A stretch of DNA of 64,000 nucleotides, from contig OY755242.1 in assembly GCA_963576725.1 (NCBI GenBank), positions 61,942,324 to 62,006,323 on the forward strand. The letters are read 5' to 3'. A program made the translations under genes and the position numbers. This document shows positions 19,708-31,599 of this stretch, piece after piece; the stretch's first letter is position 1; each line of letters opens with the position of its first letter. The notes below the pieces were generated by a model, which saw nothing but the letters and a program-made list of their open reading frames with translations, was not told where the DNA came from and made no database searches. This DNA is from Azorinus chamasolen. Lineage: Eukaryota > Mollusca > Bivalvia > Cardiida > Solecurtidae.

Positions 19708-21409
19708 ATGGCTGACGGAGGAGATATTGTAACGTCTGACGAGAAGGATATGATCGCGGGATCGGAGCCTGATCCAGAGACTTCCTGTCGGTCATGTTCA
19801 TATGAGGGCACATATAATAGTGTGGTTCTGCTTTGAGTGTGAGGAACTATTATGTGACGAATGTTACAAATACCATAGGAAAGCTCCTTTCTCTCGTGGA
19901 CATATTGTTAAAAGACACAACAGTCTTTCTACAGATGAAATGCAGAACACGATGAAAGACTCGTGTACAGAAATATGCAAACAACACGAGGGGAAAGTTT
20001 TGGAATACTGTTGCTTTACTCACGAGTGCATCGCTTGTTCTGTTTGTATAACACTTGATCACAAAACTTGCGAGGACGTCGACTTCATTCCGAACATTGT
20101 GAAATCTGAGTCCACGATAGCAGAAGTGAAATCTGTCGCAGATACACTTAAGAAGTTTGAATTTCAGTCTGAGAATATTGTTGAGTTGGCTGATGAAAAC
20201 AGTCAACGCATCCAACAGTACTCCCAGAAAGTACTGCAAGACGTTGAAGACATACGAGCAAAGGTCATTAAATCGCTTAATGACTTCGAAGAGGGAGTCA
20301 AAAAGGAACTTTCTAGATTTGTAGACGAGGAATCTGTGAAAGTGGCCGACGTCAAGGTATTGTGCAGTAAAATCAAAACAGATGCCGAGAAAATCGAAAG
20401 TAAACAAACAGCTTTGCAAAACTCCGCAATGCACTGCAGGCTATTCTGTGAAACAATGAGAAGTAAAGCAAAAATAAAAAGCATGAAATCAAGTCTACAA
20501 ACAGCACGCCAGAAAAATTCCATTAAGAAATTTGAGTTGACTTTGTGCGAAGAAGGTGAACAAATCATTAGTAACATCAAGTCAATTGGAACACTCGTAA
20601 GGAAAGACTTGAGCACTTCTAAATTGGAACATAGCAAAGATATTTCAGTCCAGACTTCATCAGATACATATTCATGTCATATAACAGGTATTGCCATGCT
20701 AACAGGCGAATTGCTGGCTTTGGCAGACAACCGGAACGCCAAGATCAAAGTGCTCGATATTCCTAGTGGTGATATAACTGCCGAGGTAACACTTACGTCA
20801 GCACCGTGGGATATTACAACCCTTCCAGACACTACCATAGCTACCACCCTTCCAAATGAAGCAAAAGTTCTGTTTATAAACGCCAGCAAAACCGATGTGC
20901 ATGTAAACAAACATATAAAAGTCAGTGGACAATTATGTTACGGAATTTGTTACATCGATAACTCATTTGCCATTACATTTAAGAAAACAGGAAAAGTGGA
21001 GATCGTTGATCGTCAGGGTGTCGTGCTCAGAAGGATTGAAACTACTTTTAAATGTCTTTTTTATGTTTCTTCAACGGTAGAAAAATCCATAATCGTATCA
21101 AATAGCGGAGACGACGGGGTTCATAGCTTGTCTACCTTGAACGCGGATGGAAACGTACTTGCAACTTATAACAATGTTAAATTAAGGGGTCCTTGTGCCG
21201 TTGTCGAGCGAGACGGCTTTATGATAACGTGTGGATGGCGATCTAACAATATATTCGTGATAAATGCAAGGAATAAAACGTTCTCGGAAATCCTAGGGCA
21301 GGAAAGCGGAATTTCTCAGCCCTGTTCTCTTTGTCACGACATACAGAACAACCTTCTGTACGTGGGGATGCGTCATGTTGACCATATCAAAGTGTTTGAT
21401 GTCTTGTAA
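19708..21409 (+). pseudogene. B-box/coiled-coil/propeller gene, copy 3 (class A), frameshifted in B-box 1
   Basis: Very close to copy 5 but lacking five bases (GAAGG) after 19818. The frame from the normal ATG (19708) therefore runs through the first CxxC of B-box 1 and stops at 19834-19836. From 19802 an open frame of 535 codons covers everything else to the normal VFDVL end, and an in-frame ATG at 19802 could start it. Such a product would lack the first CxxC pair of B-box 1 but keep B-box 2, the coiled coil and the propeller. The rest of the frame is uninterrupted, so the break is recent, or the locus makes an N-terminally shortened isoform, or the assembly has an error. The promoter is also damaged. 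Confidence 0.85.
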
Positions 21410-22090
21410 GACATGGGACATTATTGCTTAGTTTAACTTTCATAAGTGAGAGCGATTTAGCATCATTGAAGTTTGAAGAAGGAAGTGCACACCTCTACTC
21501 TGCACAGATATGGACTGTGATATGATTATTCAAGGGTTTACCCCATTTTTCATGAATATTTATTAGCTTGATTTTCATAATGGTATATAAACATAGGGCA
21601 TTTCGACTTTGGCAGAAACTGTAGAATTAGATCTACTTTGTTTGCAAAGGTGCTAAATGTCGTCTATATGAAGGAAAGGGTTAACTCCAGTTGAGAAGAA
21701 CTCCAGTAGATCGGGGTGTCCATGACAAATCTTATGGTCGATGCCAGACTTTCAGCCTAATTTATGTATACATGTACACATCTTTGTACAGTAGAATTGA
21801 CTGAAGAGGCAATAAAATGTTTTATTATGAGGCAGGTGGTAGGTTAATGCAGGTCAGAAGTAATACAGAAAGGAGCTTCTGCATTACTTTTGCCCTGCAT
21901 TAAGCAACGGACTGTTTTTACCACTCTTATGTTCAATAAATGAATGGCCGCTTAGGATAGGTTTTACTGTATTTATAGATGGGGAAAAGAAAGTTGAAAT
22001 CCAGGCGTTCTACCAATGGTATTTTTTGAGTAAGGATTAATCAGTATATTACCATTTTATATTTAAAAATCAGCATTCAAAGGGTTAAAC
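21410..22090. repeat. 3' flank of copy 3
   Basis: Core-less TTAA element at about 21538-21682 (TTTACCCC...GAAAGGGTTAAC). Pogo-like hairpin remnant 21830-21973 ending AGGTTTTACTGTA. AATAAA-type sites near 21812 and 21938. Confidence 0.6.
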
Positions 22091-22095
22091 CTTAA

Positions 22096-22329
22096 CCCTT
22101 TCCTCCATGAATATTCATGAAAGAAAAAATGATGTCATGAATATTGACATATAAGTTAACTGTTATAATAGTACATGGACTCAGGAAGTTTTGGCAGAAT
22201 AGAATCATATCTATATTATATCATAAGCAAACAGAGCAGACCCTGATTAGACGGCTCCTCCAGGAGTCCTCTGATCTGGGTATTCTCTGTTTGCAAAAGT
22301 GTAGAAAAACGTATTTATGTAGCAAAGTG
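22096..22329. mobile_element. TTAA-bounded palindromic MITE
   Basis: TTAA at 22092-22095 and 22330-22333. Left CCCTTTCCTCCATGAATATT; core GACGGCTCCTCCAGGAG. Orthologous to 4994-5428. Confidence 0.8.
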
Positions 22330-22546
22330 TTAATTTTTCTGCTGTAGTAATTTGATTTGTTCCTGTTACTTACCCTTTTTCTCCATAAATATATGCCTTT
22401 CTAATCTTTGTAAACAGAGTAGAACCAGATCAGATGTCTCCTATATAGGAGGAGTATGCAGTGTTTGCTTATGATACAATATAGACATGATTCAATAGCT
22501 TCAGTCATGGTCAAACATTTCTGTGTCCATGTACATGTCCTATTAA

Positions 22547-22771
22547 CCCATTCCCTTATATTGCCGACTTTTGACGACTCTGTAAAAGTCACTTTGTGAA
22601 ACCATTGTGATAAAATACTAAGGGCATTTGCTCCTATAGGAGCAAATGCTCTATTTATCACAATGGTTTCAAACTACAAAACTCTAAAATTTTCATTTTC
22701 TCTAGTTTATGCTCCTTTTCGGTAGATTTATTCAAAGAAGTTGTACCTAAAATAGCCTATGAGATAATGGG
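22547..22771. mobile_element. TTAA hairpin MITE, GAAACCATTG family
   Basis: TTAA at 22543-22546, CCCATTCCCTTATATTG left end, AGATAATGGG right end, then TTTA. The stem joins GCATTTGCTCCTATAGGAGC and TTTATCACAATGGTTTC. Counterpart at about 49777-50004. Confidence 0.8.
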
Positions 22772-23312
22772 TTTATATAATTAGTATTCATGATGCCGTT
22801 ATTTCTTACATATTATTAATATTCTAAATATTCATGGCGAAAGGGTTAATGAAATTGTCGTCAATATAACATAGCATATTTGGAAACTACTATAATTCTT
22901 TTGTGTCATGTATAAGCTTTGGAGAACTGTTCATTTTCCCTTCATTTACACATTTTGATGTTGCATATTGTAATGCAAAAGTGAACAACCTTGGATTTCT
23001 GTATCAGGGTGTATGTTGTATGAATGTTGGAGCTAGTTGGTATTATTGGAACCCAGCTATGCAAAATGTCAACCTTTAGGCTTTGTAAACTGTGTAGAAA
23101 AAGATTAGTGACTGTAGAATAAGATTAGTAACCGGATTTGATCAGGTTATAAACTGTTTGCCATCATTTGGAGCATTTTGTGTTTTGCATATTGTTGTGG
23201 CAACTAATGCAGATTTTACACAAATTTTAATGCTTAAATGTTGGTTTTCGCATTGAGGGACTCGTGAAGATGTGCGTGTGTCTGATTGTCAGTTTCATGT
23301 TTTCCTCTTTCT
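22772..23312. other. Class A 3' spacer
   Basis: Non-coding sequence matching 5690-6148 and 50030-50660. No gene. Confidence 0.5.
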
Positions 23313-23316
23313 TTAA

Positions 23317-23518
23317 GCTTACTCCATGAATATTCAGTCAAGAAATAAATGATATCATAAATATTAACTTATTTCCATAAAGACACTGATAAGACGATTT
23401 TTTTAATCATGGCAGAAACAAAAATCTGATATCTATATCATAAGCAAACAGAGCAGACCCTGATCTGGGTCTACTCTATTTTCAAAGGCGTAGAATGGCG
23501 TATTTATGAAGTAAAGGG
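23317..23518. mobile_element. TTAA-bounded MITE lacking inner stem
   Basis: TTAA at 23313-23316 and 23519-23522. Arms GCAGACCCTGATCTGGGTCTAC join directly as at 6363-6564. Confidence 0.75.
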
Positions 23519-24577
23519 TTAATATTTGTTTGGTGAGGGAAACCTAGCAGTTCTGTTCATGTTTGTTTATTATTGTCACTGACAAAATAATTTTAAAGAA
23601 ATAAAACTTGTTTTTTTTCTGCCAAAAGTTTATGCTTGTTGATAGTCTTTATAGTCATTTTCCTTGACAGTCCAATCTTTATATACACACCAAAGATCAT
23701 TTAAACCCTTTCCTTCATGAATATTTATGTAAGAAATAATGATATGCATATTGATTATATTATGTTTTTAGCTCACCTGGCACAAAGTGCCAGGTGAGGT
23801 ATTGTGAGGGGGCAGTGTCCGGCGTCCGTTGTGCGTCGTGCGTATACATACACGTGTGCGTCGTGCGTCGTCAACAATTTACTTAAACATCTTTTTCTCT
23901 GAAACCATAAGGCCTAGATCTTTGATATTTGGTATGTAGCATTATCTAATGGTCCTCTACAAAGATTGTTCAAATTATGACCCCCGGGCCAAAAATGGCC
24001 CCGCCCCAGGGCTTATCAGTTTTTCATATGAAAATCTTTAAAAATCTTCTTCTCTGAAACGGTAAGGCCTAGACATTTGATATTTGGTATGTAGCATTAT
24101 CTAATGGTCCTCTACAAAGATTGTTCAAATTATGACCCCGGATCAAATATGGCCCCGCCCCGGGGCTTATCAGTTTTTCATAGGATTTTTTTTAAAAATC
24201 TTCTTCTCTGAAACCATAAGACCTAGATATTTGATATTTGGTATGTAGCATCATCTAATGGTCCTCTACAAAGATTTTTTCAAATTATGACCCCTGGACC
24301 AAAAATTGCCCCGCACAGGCCTTATCAGTTTTTCATAGGAAAATCTTTAAAAATCTTCTTCTCTGAAACCGTAAGGCCTAGACTTTTGATATTTGGTATG
24401 TAGCATCATCTAATAGCCCTCTACAAAGATTGTTCAAATCATGACTCCCGGACCAAAAATGGCCCACCACGGGGCTTATCAGTTTTGCATAGGAAAATTA
24501 TTTAGAATTCTTCTAGGATTGTTCAAATTATAACCCCCGGACCGAAAATGGCCCGCCCGGGGCTTACCAGTTTTTTT

Positions 24578-25751
24578 AGCTCACCAGAGCACACAGTGCT
24601 CATGGTGAGCTTTTGTGATTGCCTGATGTCCGTCGTCCGTCGACGTGCGTCGTCCGTCGTGCGTCGTCAGTCGTCAACAATTTGAACCTTTAAAACTCTT
24701 CTCCTCTGAATCTACAGGGTTCTCAGCTTTCATCTTTGGCACATAGCATCATCTTTATGTGCTCTACAAAAGTTATATAAATTATGCCCCTTGGGTCAAA
24801 ATTGGCCCCGCCCAAGGGGTGCCTTGTTTTCAATAGAAACATATAGTAAAACTTTGAAAATCTTCTCCTCTGAAACCAGAAGGTTCGTAGCTTTCATAAT
24901 TGGCACATAACATCATGCGCAGGTGCTCTACAAAAGTTATATAAATTATGGCCCTGGGGTCAAAATTGGCCCCGCCCCAGGGGTGGGCAGTTTTCAATAG
25001 AAACATATACATGTTGTGAAAACTTTGAAAATCTTCTCCTCTGAAACTAGAAGGTTCTCAGCTTCCATATTTGGTACATAGCATAATGCTCAGGTCCTCT
25101 ACAAAAGTTATACAAATTATGGCCCCGGGGTCAAAATTGACCCCGCCCCAGGGGTGGGTAGTTTTCAATAGAAACACATAGTGAAATCTTTGGAAATCTT
25201 CTTCTCTGAAACCGGAAGGTTCTCAGCTTTCATATTTGGCACATATCATTATGTTCAGGTCTTCTACAAAAGTAATGTAAATTATGGCCCTGGGGTCAAA
25301 ATTGGCCCCGCCCCAGGGATGGGCAGTTTTCAATAGGAGCAAATAGTGAAATCTTTGAAAATCTTCTTCTCTCAAACTGGAAGGCTCTCAGCTTTCATAT
25401 TTGGTACAGAGCATCATGTTCAGGTCCTCTACAAAAGTTATAAAAATTATGGCCCTGGGGTCTAAATTGGCCCCTCCCCAGGGGTGGGCAGATTTCAGTA
25501 GAAACATATTGAGAAAACTTTGAAAATATTCTCCTGTGAAACTGGAAGGTTTTCATATTTATACATGTTTATATATTTGGCTCATAGCATCATGTTCAGG
25601 TCCCCTACAATGTTTTTTAATTATGCCCCTGCGGTCAAAATTGGCCTGCCCCAGGGCCTGCTAGTTTTCTATAGAAACATATAGTGAAAACTTTGAAAAT
25701 CTTCTCCTCTGATTGTCTGGTGAGCGCTTCAGGGCCATTCTGGCCCTCTTG
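24578..25751 (+). mobile_element. Helentron-like element, first nested copy
   Basis: Starts AGCTCACCAGAGCACACAG after a T run. Units of 165-171 bp (CAAAAGTTATATAAATTATG, TCAAAATTGGCCCCGCCC, CTTTCATATTTGG). Ends GGGCCATTCTGGCCCTCTTG. Removing it restores the outer repeat (CAGTTTTT + TCATAGG). Confidence 0.8.
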
Positions 25752-25908
25752 TCATAGGAAAATCTTTAAAAATCTTCTTCTCCAAAACTGTAAAGCCTAA
25801 ACCTTTTATATTTGGTATGTAGCACCATCTAATGATTTTCTACAAAGATTGTTCAAATTGTTACCCCCAGGACCAAAAGTGGTCCCGCCCCATGGCTTAT
25901 CAGTTTTT

Positions 25909-27367
25909 AGCTCACCAGAGCACTTTGTGCTCAGGGTGAGCTTTTGTGATCGCCCGTTGTCCGTCGTCCGTCGGAGTGCGTCGTCCGTCGTTCGTCAACA
26001 ATTTGAACCTTTAAAATATTCTCCTCTGAATCTACAGGGTTCTCATCTTTCATCTTTGGCATATAGTGTCATCTTTAGGTCCTCTACAAAAGTTATATAA
26101 ATTATGCCCCTGGGGTCAAAATTGGCCCGCCCCAGGGGTGCCTTGTTTTCAATAAAAGCATCTAGTAAAACTTTGAAAATCTTCTCCTCTTAAACCAGAA
26201 GGTTCTCAGCTTTCATATTTGGCACATAGCATCATGTTCATGTCCTCTACAAAAGTTATATACATTATGGCCCCAGGGTCAAAACAGGCCCCGCCCCAGG
26301 GTTGGGCACTTTTCAATAGAAACAAATAGTGAAATCTTTGAAAATCTTCTCTGAAACTGGAAGTCTCTCAGCTTTCATATTTGGCACAGAGCATCATGTT
26401 CAAGTTATATAAATTATGACCCTGGGGTTAAAATTGGCCCCGTCCCAGGGGTGCCTTGTTTTCAATAGAAACATATAATAAAACTTTGAAATCTTCTTCT
26501 CTGAAACCAGAAGGTTCTCAGCTTTCATATTTGGCACATAGCATCATGTCTAGGTCCTCTACAAAATTTATATAAATTATGGCCCTGAGGTCAAAATTGG
26601 CCCTGCCCCAGGGTTGGGCAGTTTTCAATAGAAACAAATAGTGAAATCTTTGAAAATCTTCTTCTCTGAAACTGGAAGGCTCTCAGCTTTCATATTTGAC
26701 ACATAGCATCATGTTCAGGTCCTCTACAAAAGTTATATAAATTATGGCCCCAGGGTCAAAACTGGCCCCGCCCCAGGGTTGGGCAGTTTTAAATAGAAAC
26801 AAATAGTGAAATCTTTGAAAATCTTCTTCTCTGAAACTGGATGGCTCTTAGCTTTCATATTTGGCACAGCGCATAATGTTCAGGTCCTCTACAAAATTTA
26901 TATAAATTATGGCCCCAGGGTCAAAATTGGCCCCACCCCAGGGGTGGGCAGTTTTCAATAGAAACAAATAGTGAAATCTTTGAATATCTTCTTCTCTGAA
27001 ACTAGAAGATTATCAGCTTTTATATTTTGCACATAGCATTATGTTCAGGTCTTCTACAAAAGTTATATAAATTATGGTCCTGGGGTGAAAGTTGGCCTGC
27101 CCCAGGGGTAGCCAGTTTTCAATAGAAACATATAGTGAAAACTTTGAAAATCTTTTCATCTGTAACTGGAAGGTTCTCAGCTTTCATATTTGGCACATAG
27201 CATCATGTTCAGGTCCTCTACAAAAGTTATGTAAATTGTGCCTCTTGGGTCAAAATTAGCCCCGCCCCAGGGCAGGCTAGTTTTCTATAGAAACATATAG
27301 TGAAAACTTTGAAAATCTTCTCCTCTGATTGTCTGGTGGGCGCTTCAGGGCCATTCTGACACTCTTG
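25909..27367 (+). mobile_element. Helentron-like element, second nested copy
   Basis: Starts AGCTCACCAGAGCACTTTG, ends GGGCCATTCTGACACTCTTG. About eight units. Inserted in another CAGTTTTT of the outer element; the outer sequence resumes at TATAGGTAAATG. Confidence 0.8.
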
Positions 27368-27690
27368 TTTATAGGTAAATGTTTAAAAATCTTCTTTTCC
27401 GAAACTGTAAGGCCTAGACCTTTGAAATTTGGTATGTAATATCATCTAATGGTTTTCTACCAACATTGTTCAAATTATGACCCCAGGACCAAAATTGCCC
27501 CGCCCCTGGCATCATCTCAAGTTCTTTTATTAAGATTGTTCAAATCTTAACCTCCAGGCCTAAAATTATGACCTTTGGTTTCATATTGGCCCCAATCTGA
27601 AGCTGACTTATTTTTACATAGAAATACAGTGTATGCATAAGTCTATAGTAACCAGGTGAGCGATTTAGGGCCATCATGGCCCTCTTGTTT

Positions 27691-28114
27691 AATGGTAGAC
27701 GGGCACAATAAATTTTGCCATGGCAGGAACAAGGATTAGATTTTTATAAACATCTCATAAGCAAACTGAGCAGACCGAGATCAGCCGGTTCCTAATGGAT
27801 CTTTATGATCTGGGTCTACCCTGTTTGCAAAGGCATATCTGTTGATTGAGGGTTAAAACGACAACTTTTATTCCTTTACTCCATAAATTAGCCTTTCTAC
27901 GCCTTTGCTAATAGAGAAGACAGATCAGAAGGTTTCTGTAGGAGCCTTCTGATTAGGGTCTGCTCTAGTTGCTTATGGCATGATATAGATAATATAGATA
28001 TGATTCTGCAGTTTACACCCAAGAATTTCCGTGTTCATGTGCCATTATAATACTTATCTAATTAATATTTGTGATGTAATTATTCTTACATGTATATTCA
28101 TGCAGTAAAGGGTT
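27691..28114. mobile_element. Right half of a TTAA element plus a second palindromic MITE
   Basis: 27691-27852 is the continuation of the TTAA element interrupted by the large insertion (left half from about 23703). 27870-28112 is another member: CCTTTACTCCATAAATT, core GATCAGAAGGTTTCTGTAGGAGC, end GCAGTAAAGGGTTAA. Confidence 0.7.
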
Positions 28115-28174
28115 AAGACGTTAAAATTAGGTGGTAGTTTTATGCTGAATGTAACTAACACAGAAAACTCTGCC

Positions 28175-28370
28175 TTAACCCTTTTCCTCATATTGACGCC
28201 CCTTTAAATGTCACTTTTTAAACCATTGTGATAAATAGAGCATAAATATCACATTGGTTTCAAAACTATACAATTCCAGAATTTGCTTTTTCTCTAGTAA
28301 ATGCTCTTTCTTCCGTAGATTTAACCAAAGAGGTTTGTAGGTCTAAATATACTTATTGAAGGAATGGGTA
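28175..28370. mobile_element. Hairpin MITE, GAAACCATTG family, internally deleted
   Basis: TTAACCCTTTTCCTCATATTG left, AAACCATTGTGATAAATAGAGC and ATCACATTGGTTTC arms, right end GAAGGAATGGGTAAC. Confidence 0.65.
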
Positions 28371-28636
28371 ACACTGGACCAATTTGTGATGACCTTTTCC
28401 AACAGTTTAGGTCCAGATAATAACGTAATTTGTCATCTCAGACACTCATTTTTATTGCCAGCTTTATATGCTTGGGGATCTGTTGTCAGTCCGTCTATAA
28501 GTCACGGTTTTTGCGTTATGTTTCACATTAGTCCGGAGCATTCTGGACAAGCTGAAGAACTATGCCGTAACATTAGCTGTGAGTTTACTAAGAAAGTTGT
28601 TGCGGTTGACACATAAATGACGTCCAGCAATCGGTG
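28371..28636. other. Spacer, no gene supported
   Basis: An 86-codon open frame crosses this region but has no family match and runs from the MITE end. 28371-28430 matches 51953-52010. Confidence 0.4.
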
Positions 28637-29096
28637 TAGTTCGATTTTGACTCGTGAACTGTGACCTTTAGGACCAGTCCATCCGTAGAGGTTAAACGCG
28701 TCACAAACCATGTATTTGTTTCGGAGTTACCTGTGGTTATACAGACAAGTAATAAGCACATACAGTAAAACCTCTCTATAACGGCCACTAAATTGTGTTA
28801 ATTTGTTGGTATTTAGGGCAGGTGGCTGCTTAAAGCAAAGTGAAAGTAAAACAGAACGCTCCTATAGGAGCGTTCTGTTTTACTTTCACCTTGCTTTAAG
28901 CAGCTATCTGCCTTTAACACAAAATACTTGATGTCATTTAGTGGCCGTTAGAGAGAGGTTTTACTGTATATACTAATACTGCACGATTGCTACGAGCTTC
29001 TTGTGACAACCATTGTTCACTCATCCATAAATTAGAATGGTTGCAACATCTATAAATAGAAAATTGCAGTCACGGCTTAGCGCTCGAAATCGAACT
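28637..29096. mobile_element. GTTCGATT-ended MITE containing a full pogo-like MITE
   Basis: Ends TAGTTCGATTTTGACTCGTG and CTCGAAATCGAACT. Same layout as 18810-19234, but the nested element keeps both inner arms. Confidence 0.78.
28763..28966. mobile_element. Pogo-like hairpin MITE, full (204 bp)
   Basis: CAGTAAAACCTCTCTATAACGG ends, TA on both sides. Inner hairpin CAGAACGCTCCTATAGGAGCG continuing through TTTTACTTTCACCTTGCTTT. Confidence 0.88.
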
Positions 29097-29532
29097 GTAG
29101 TGGTACTAACGGTATCAGTAAGATTATGCTGGCTTATCCCCCACATTGTACCTGCAGTGTGGTTATTGAGAGAGGGGTTCCTATAGAAGTCGTCTGATCT
29201 GGGGTTGTTCTGTTTGCAAATACTTTAAAAGCTATATGGTTATAAGAAACGTATAAATGAATTCCTTGTCCCAGTTTTATGATCAAGCTTATGTTTAAGT
29301 TCAACAGCTTCTCAACTTTATTCGGCCATGTACATGTATACATTTGAACCTGCCTTAGCGGCCATCGGAAAGTTCTAAATATTAGACATTTTCGCTGCTG
29401 CTGATTGCGAGTAGCGGGTGACTGTGCACGACTTATTCGAGGGGGCTTTCTCAAACCATTCGGACGTAATGCTGTTTGAAATTTAATTACCGTCTGCGTT
29501 CTTGTCGTCTGCTTAATTTCCAAATACAAATA

Positions 29533-29702
29533 CAGTAAACCCCTCTAATGCAACCACTTTATGAATGGAAATAAATGGCTTTAAAGGTAGGTGGTTGCTT
29601 AATGCAGGTCGAAAGTTATGCAGAAAGCTCCTTCATTCGACCTGCATTAAGCTACCACCTGTATTTAAGACCCAGAATTATACATCTTTTTGGGTTTTAC
29701 TG
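29533..29702. mobile_element. Pogo-like hairpin MITE
   Basis: CAGTAAACCCCTCTAATGC...GGGTTTTACTG with TA flanks and a GCAGGTCGAAAGTTATGCAG stem. 29100-29530 before it has an open - frame of 131 codons with no recognisable family. Confidence 0.78.
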
Positions 29703-29804
29703 TAGTTTGATTTCATTACTTCTGCACTAATGAAAAGCTTTGTCAAACATCTTGGGCCTCAGATTGGTGGGATATGTACTGTTTAACATTCCACCTACTA
29801 CAGG

Positions 29805-29876
29805 TGAATTTGGATCCAGACTAAGCCGCATGACGCGGCGTCTCATCTTGATCCAAACTGTTTGACACACTGCTGA
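29805..29876. repeat. Isolated GGATCC/GGCGTCTC palindrome
   Basis: TTTGGATCCAGACTAAGCCGC...GCGGCGTCTCATCTTGATCCAAACTG; same stem type as the gene-upstream block, but no family gene follows. Confidence 0.6.
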
Positions 29877-30097
29877 TATTTTTCGGTACAAAAATGCAGA
29901 AATTGTTGCAGACGGCAAAGTTTCGCAGACGACAACTACATACCAAGTAGAAGGTTAACCAAACTTCGCAAGGCAACACAATAATCGTATGCGTACGACG
30001 TTTGGTGAAAAGGTACCCAATTCTGGATCCAAGATGTATGGGTCTCCAAATCGGTAACTAAAAAGATGAATAAGTTCAAAACAAAATAAGTATTATG

Positions 30098-30472
30098 TCA
30101 ATCATTTAATCCAACATGCTTCCGTCTGCAGATATGACCGGCACATATTTTCACAATTCGTCCTAAAAGGGACATTGAATGTCTCCACACATAGTTCACT
30201 GCTCTGTAAGACTTGAGCTTGGCAATGGCATGCTCGACACTCACTCGATATGCTGATTGAACCCTATTATACTTTCTGGCCAGCTGTGCAGAGGTGTAAG
30301 CAGTAAAAAGCGGATATCTGTTAGGATATATCTTGTCTGCTAACAAATTTAATTCTGTAAAGGGAGATAATTTGAAACATATCGTCTTTGTCAACGGACG
30401 ATTGTACACAAACTGCTTGAAATTCCAGTTTTTTGTCACTGGCTCCTTCTCAAAATTATTGCTAACTTTCAT
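30098..30472 (-). pseudogene. Harbinger-type (DDE_Tnp_4) transposase C-terminal fragment
   Basis: A 124-codon frame. LADKIYPNRYPLF, QLARKYNRVQSAYRVSVEHA and IAKLKSYRAVNYVWRHS form the end of a DDE superfamily-4 transposase: the last catalytic-region strand, then the R-x-x-VEHAI-x-x-LK helix, then RIVKICAGHI. The N-terminal two thirds, with the first catalytic acids, are missing; upstream sequence on this strand (30473-30870) does not continue the match. With the Myb/SANT exon at 1074 it shows that Harbinger-type elements have been active here. It lies between copies 3 and 4 on the opposite strand. Confidence 0.75.
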
Positions 30473-30479
30473 GAGAACA

Positions 30480-31135
30480 ACATGATTCTATCTCGTTTAT
30501 GACTTGTTAAGCAGTTACAATAAAATAGGAGTTACTTCCCTTTATGCAAATGGTTAAAGCACGGTCGACATCTCTTTCTATTTTCAGACGTTTTATTGTT
30601 TATGTCAGTATGTAATTTGAGTGATAAAATGTACTAAGCAAGCGTAGTTTGCATCTTTAATGTATGACTAAACTTATTTTGTTCAGTAACTTAAATTGCA
30701 TGAAAATATTCAATATTTTTAGATGGATGAGCTGGGTTTTACCACACTGCCACACAGAATAGGTCACATAGCGCCGACTTTGGTATCCAAAGCCTGTTTC
30801 ATGACATATCATAACTGTTCTTTTGACCATGTTGTCATTAATTAAGTTACAGCAAAACAATATCAAATGAATCCCTTCTTTAAAGGCACATTTTCCTCCC
30901 TTTTTTTTTTATACAGGTACACATTTAATACCTTATCATACGTTTTGAGAAGACCCCCATATTTAGTCCGCTACTCGCTTCTCGAGAGCCGTGTTCAGCA
31001 GCAGCGAAAAATGTCTACTAAGGGTATATGTAAGGCTGATTGGAGCGAGCCATGCCTTTGGCGTTTTCGTGAAACTTGAACGGGTTGAGGGTGGCTTTAT
31101 TTATAGCAATTACCAGATGGGTTCATTTAAGTAAC
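30480..31135. other. Spacer, no gene seen
   Basis: Short open frames only. 31030-31110 (GGCGTTTTCGTGAAACTTGA...TTATAGCAATTACCAG) matches 18265-18360 and 43255-43350. Confidence 0.45.
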
Positions 31136-31139
31136 CTTT

Positions 31140-31560
31140 GATTCCATAGCGACCGAGTAGACCCAGTTCTAATGACTCTTTTAGAAGCCGTCCGATCGGC
31201 GTGCTCTGGTTTTAAAATATTTTGATCTGATCCCAGTTTCTGACATTGACAAGACAATCTATAATGCCTTTGCAAACAAAGTAAACCGCGATCCCCAAAC
31301 TCCTGTAGGAGCTGACTAACCAAGGTCTGCTGTGTTTGCTTATGGAATAATATAGACATAATTCTACAGTTTCAGCCATGATCAAGTCAACCATTATAAA
31401 ATGAGTAAATTGATGTTCATGTCACTATTTCCTATACCAGACCAACAGATAAATGTGCGTACTCAGATACTAAAATCGTTATTTCTCCATCATTTTGCCT
31501 TCGAGACGATTCTAAAGAGTGGCCACAACATAGGGTAAAACCCCTCTAAACAGAACGTTC
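31140..31560. repeat. Mixed remnants of palindromic elements
   Basis: 31145-31215 and 31265-31350 hold AGTAGACCCAG / AAACAAAGTAAACC...GGTCTGCTGTGTTTGC arms. 31500-31535 is a CGAGACGATTCTAAAGAGTGG hairpin end. 31536-31600 is a truncated pogo-like end. Confidence 0.55.
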
Positions 31561-31599
31561 AATTTAGTGTAAATATCGGCCTTTGAGGCGGGTGGCAGC

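Larger units (their letters stand above)
23770..27687 (+). mobile_element. Helentron-like non-autonomous element, outer copy split by two relatives
   Basis: The 5' hairpin AGCTCACCTGGCACAAAGTG is followed by a GTCGTGCGTCG-rich stretch. About five units of roughly 160 bp follow (GTAAGGCCTAGA...TTTGGTATGTAGCAT...GTTCAAATTATGACCCC). The end is GGTGAGCGATTTAGGGCC and a GGGCCATCATGGCCC hairpin followed by CTCTTG. Interruptions at 24578-25751 and 25909-27367 separate its parts. It sits in a T run. The paralogous site at 6795-6802 (and near 51157) is TTTTTTAATGG with nothing inserted. Hairpin, internal minisatellite and T target fit Helentron-associated elements (HINEs); the assignment is inference. 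Confidence 0.75.

Noticed and set aside
24830..25012. Short frames inside the Helentron-like tandem units (also 25849-26100 and 59357-59581)
   Set aside because: They repeat with the unit and shift frame from unit to unit; no transposase or helicase motif is present.
28356..28616. 86-codon + frame
   Set aside because: Starts in the end of a MITE, no family match, and the neighbouring duplicated sequence (51953 onward) does not keep it open.
29134..29529. 131-codon - frame
   Set aside because: Low-complexity basic sequence without recognisable domain or start context; only one copy to compare.
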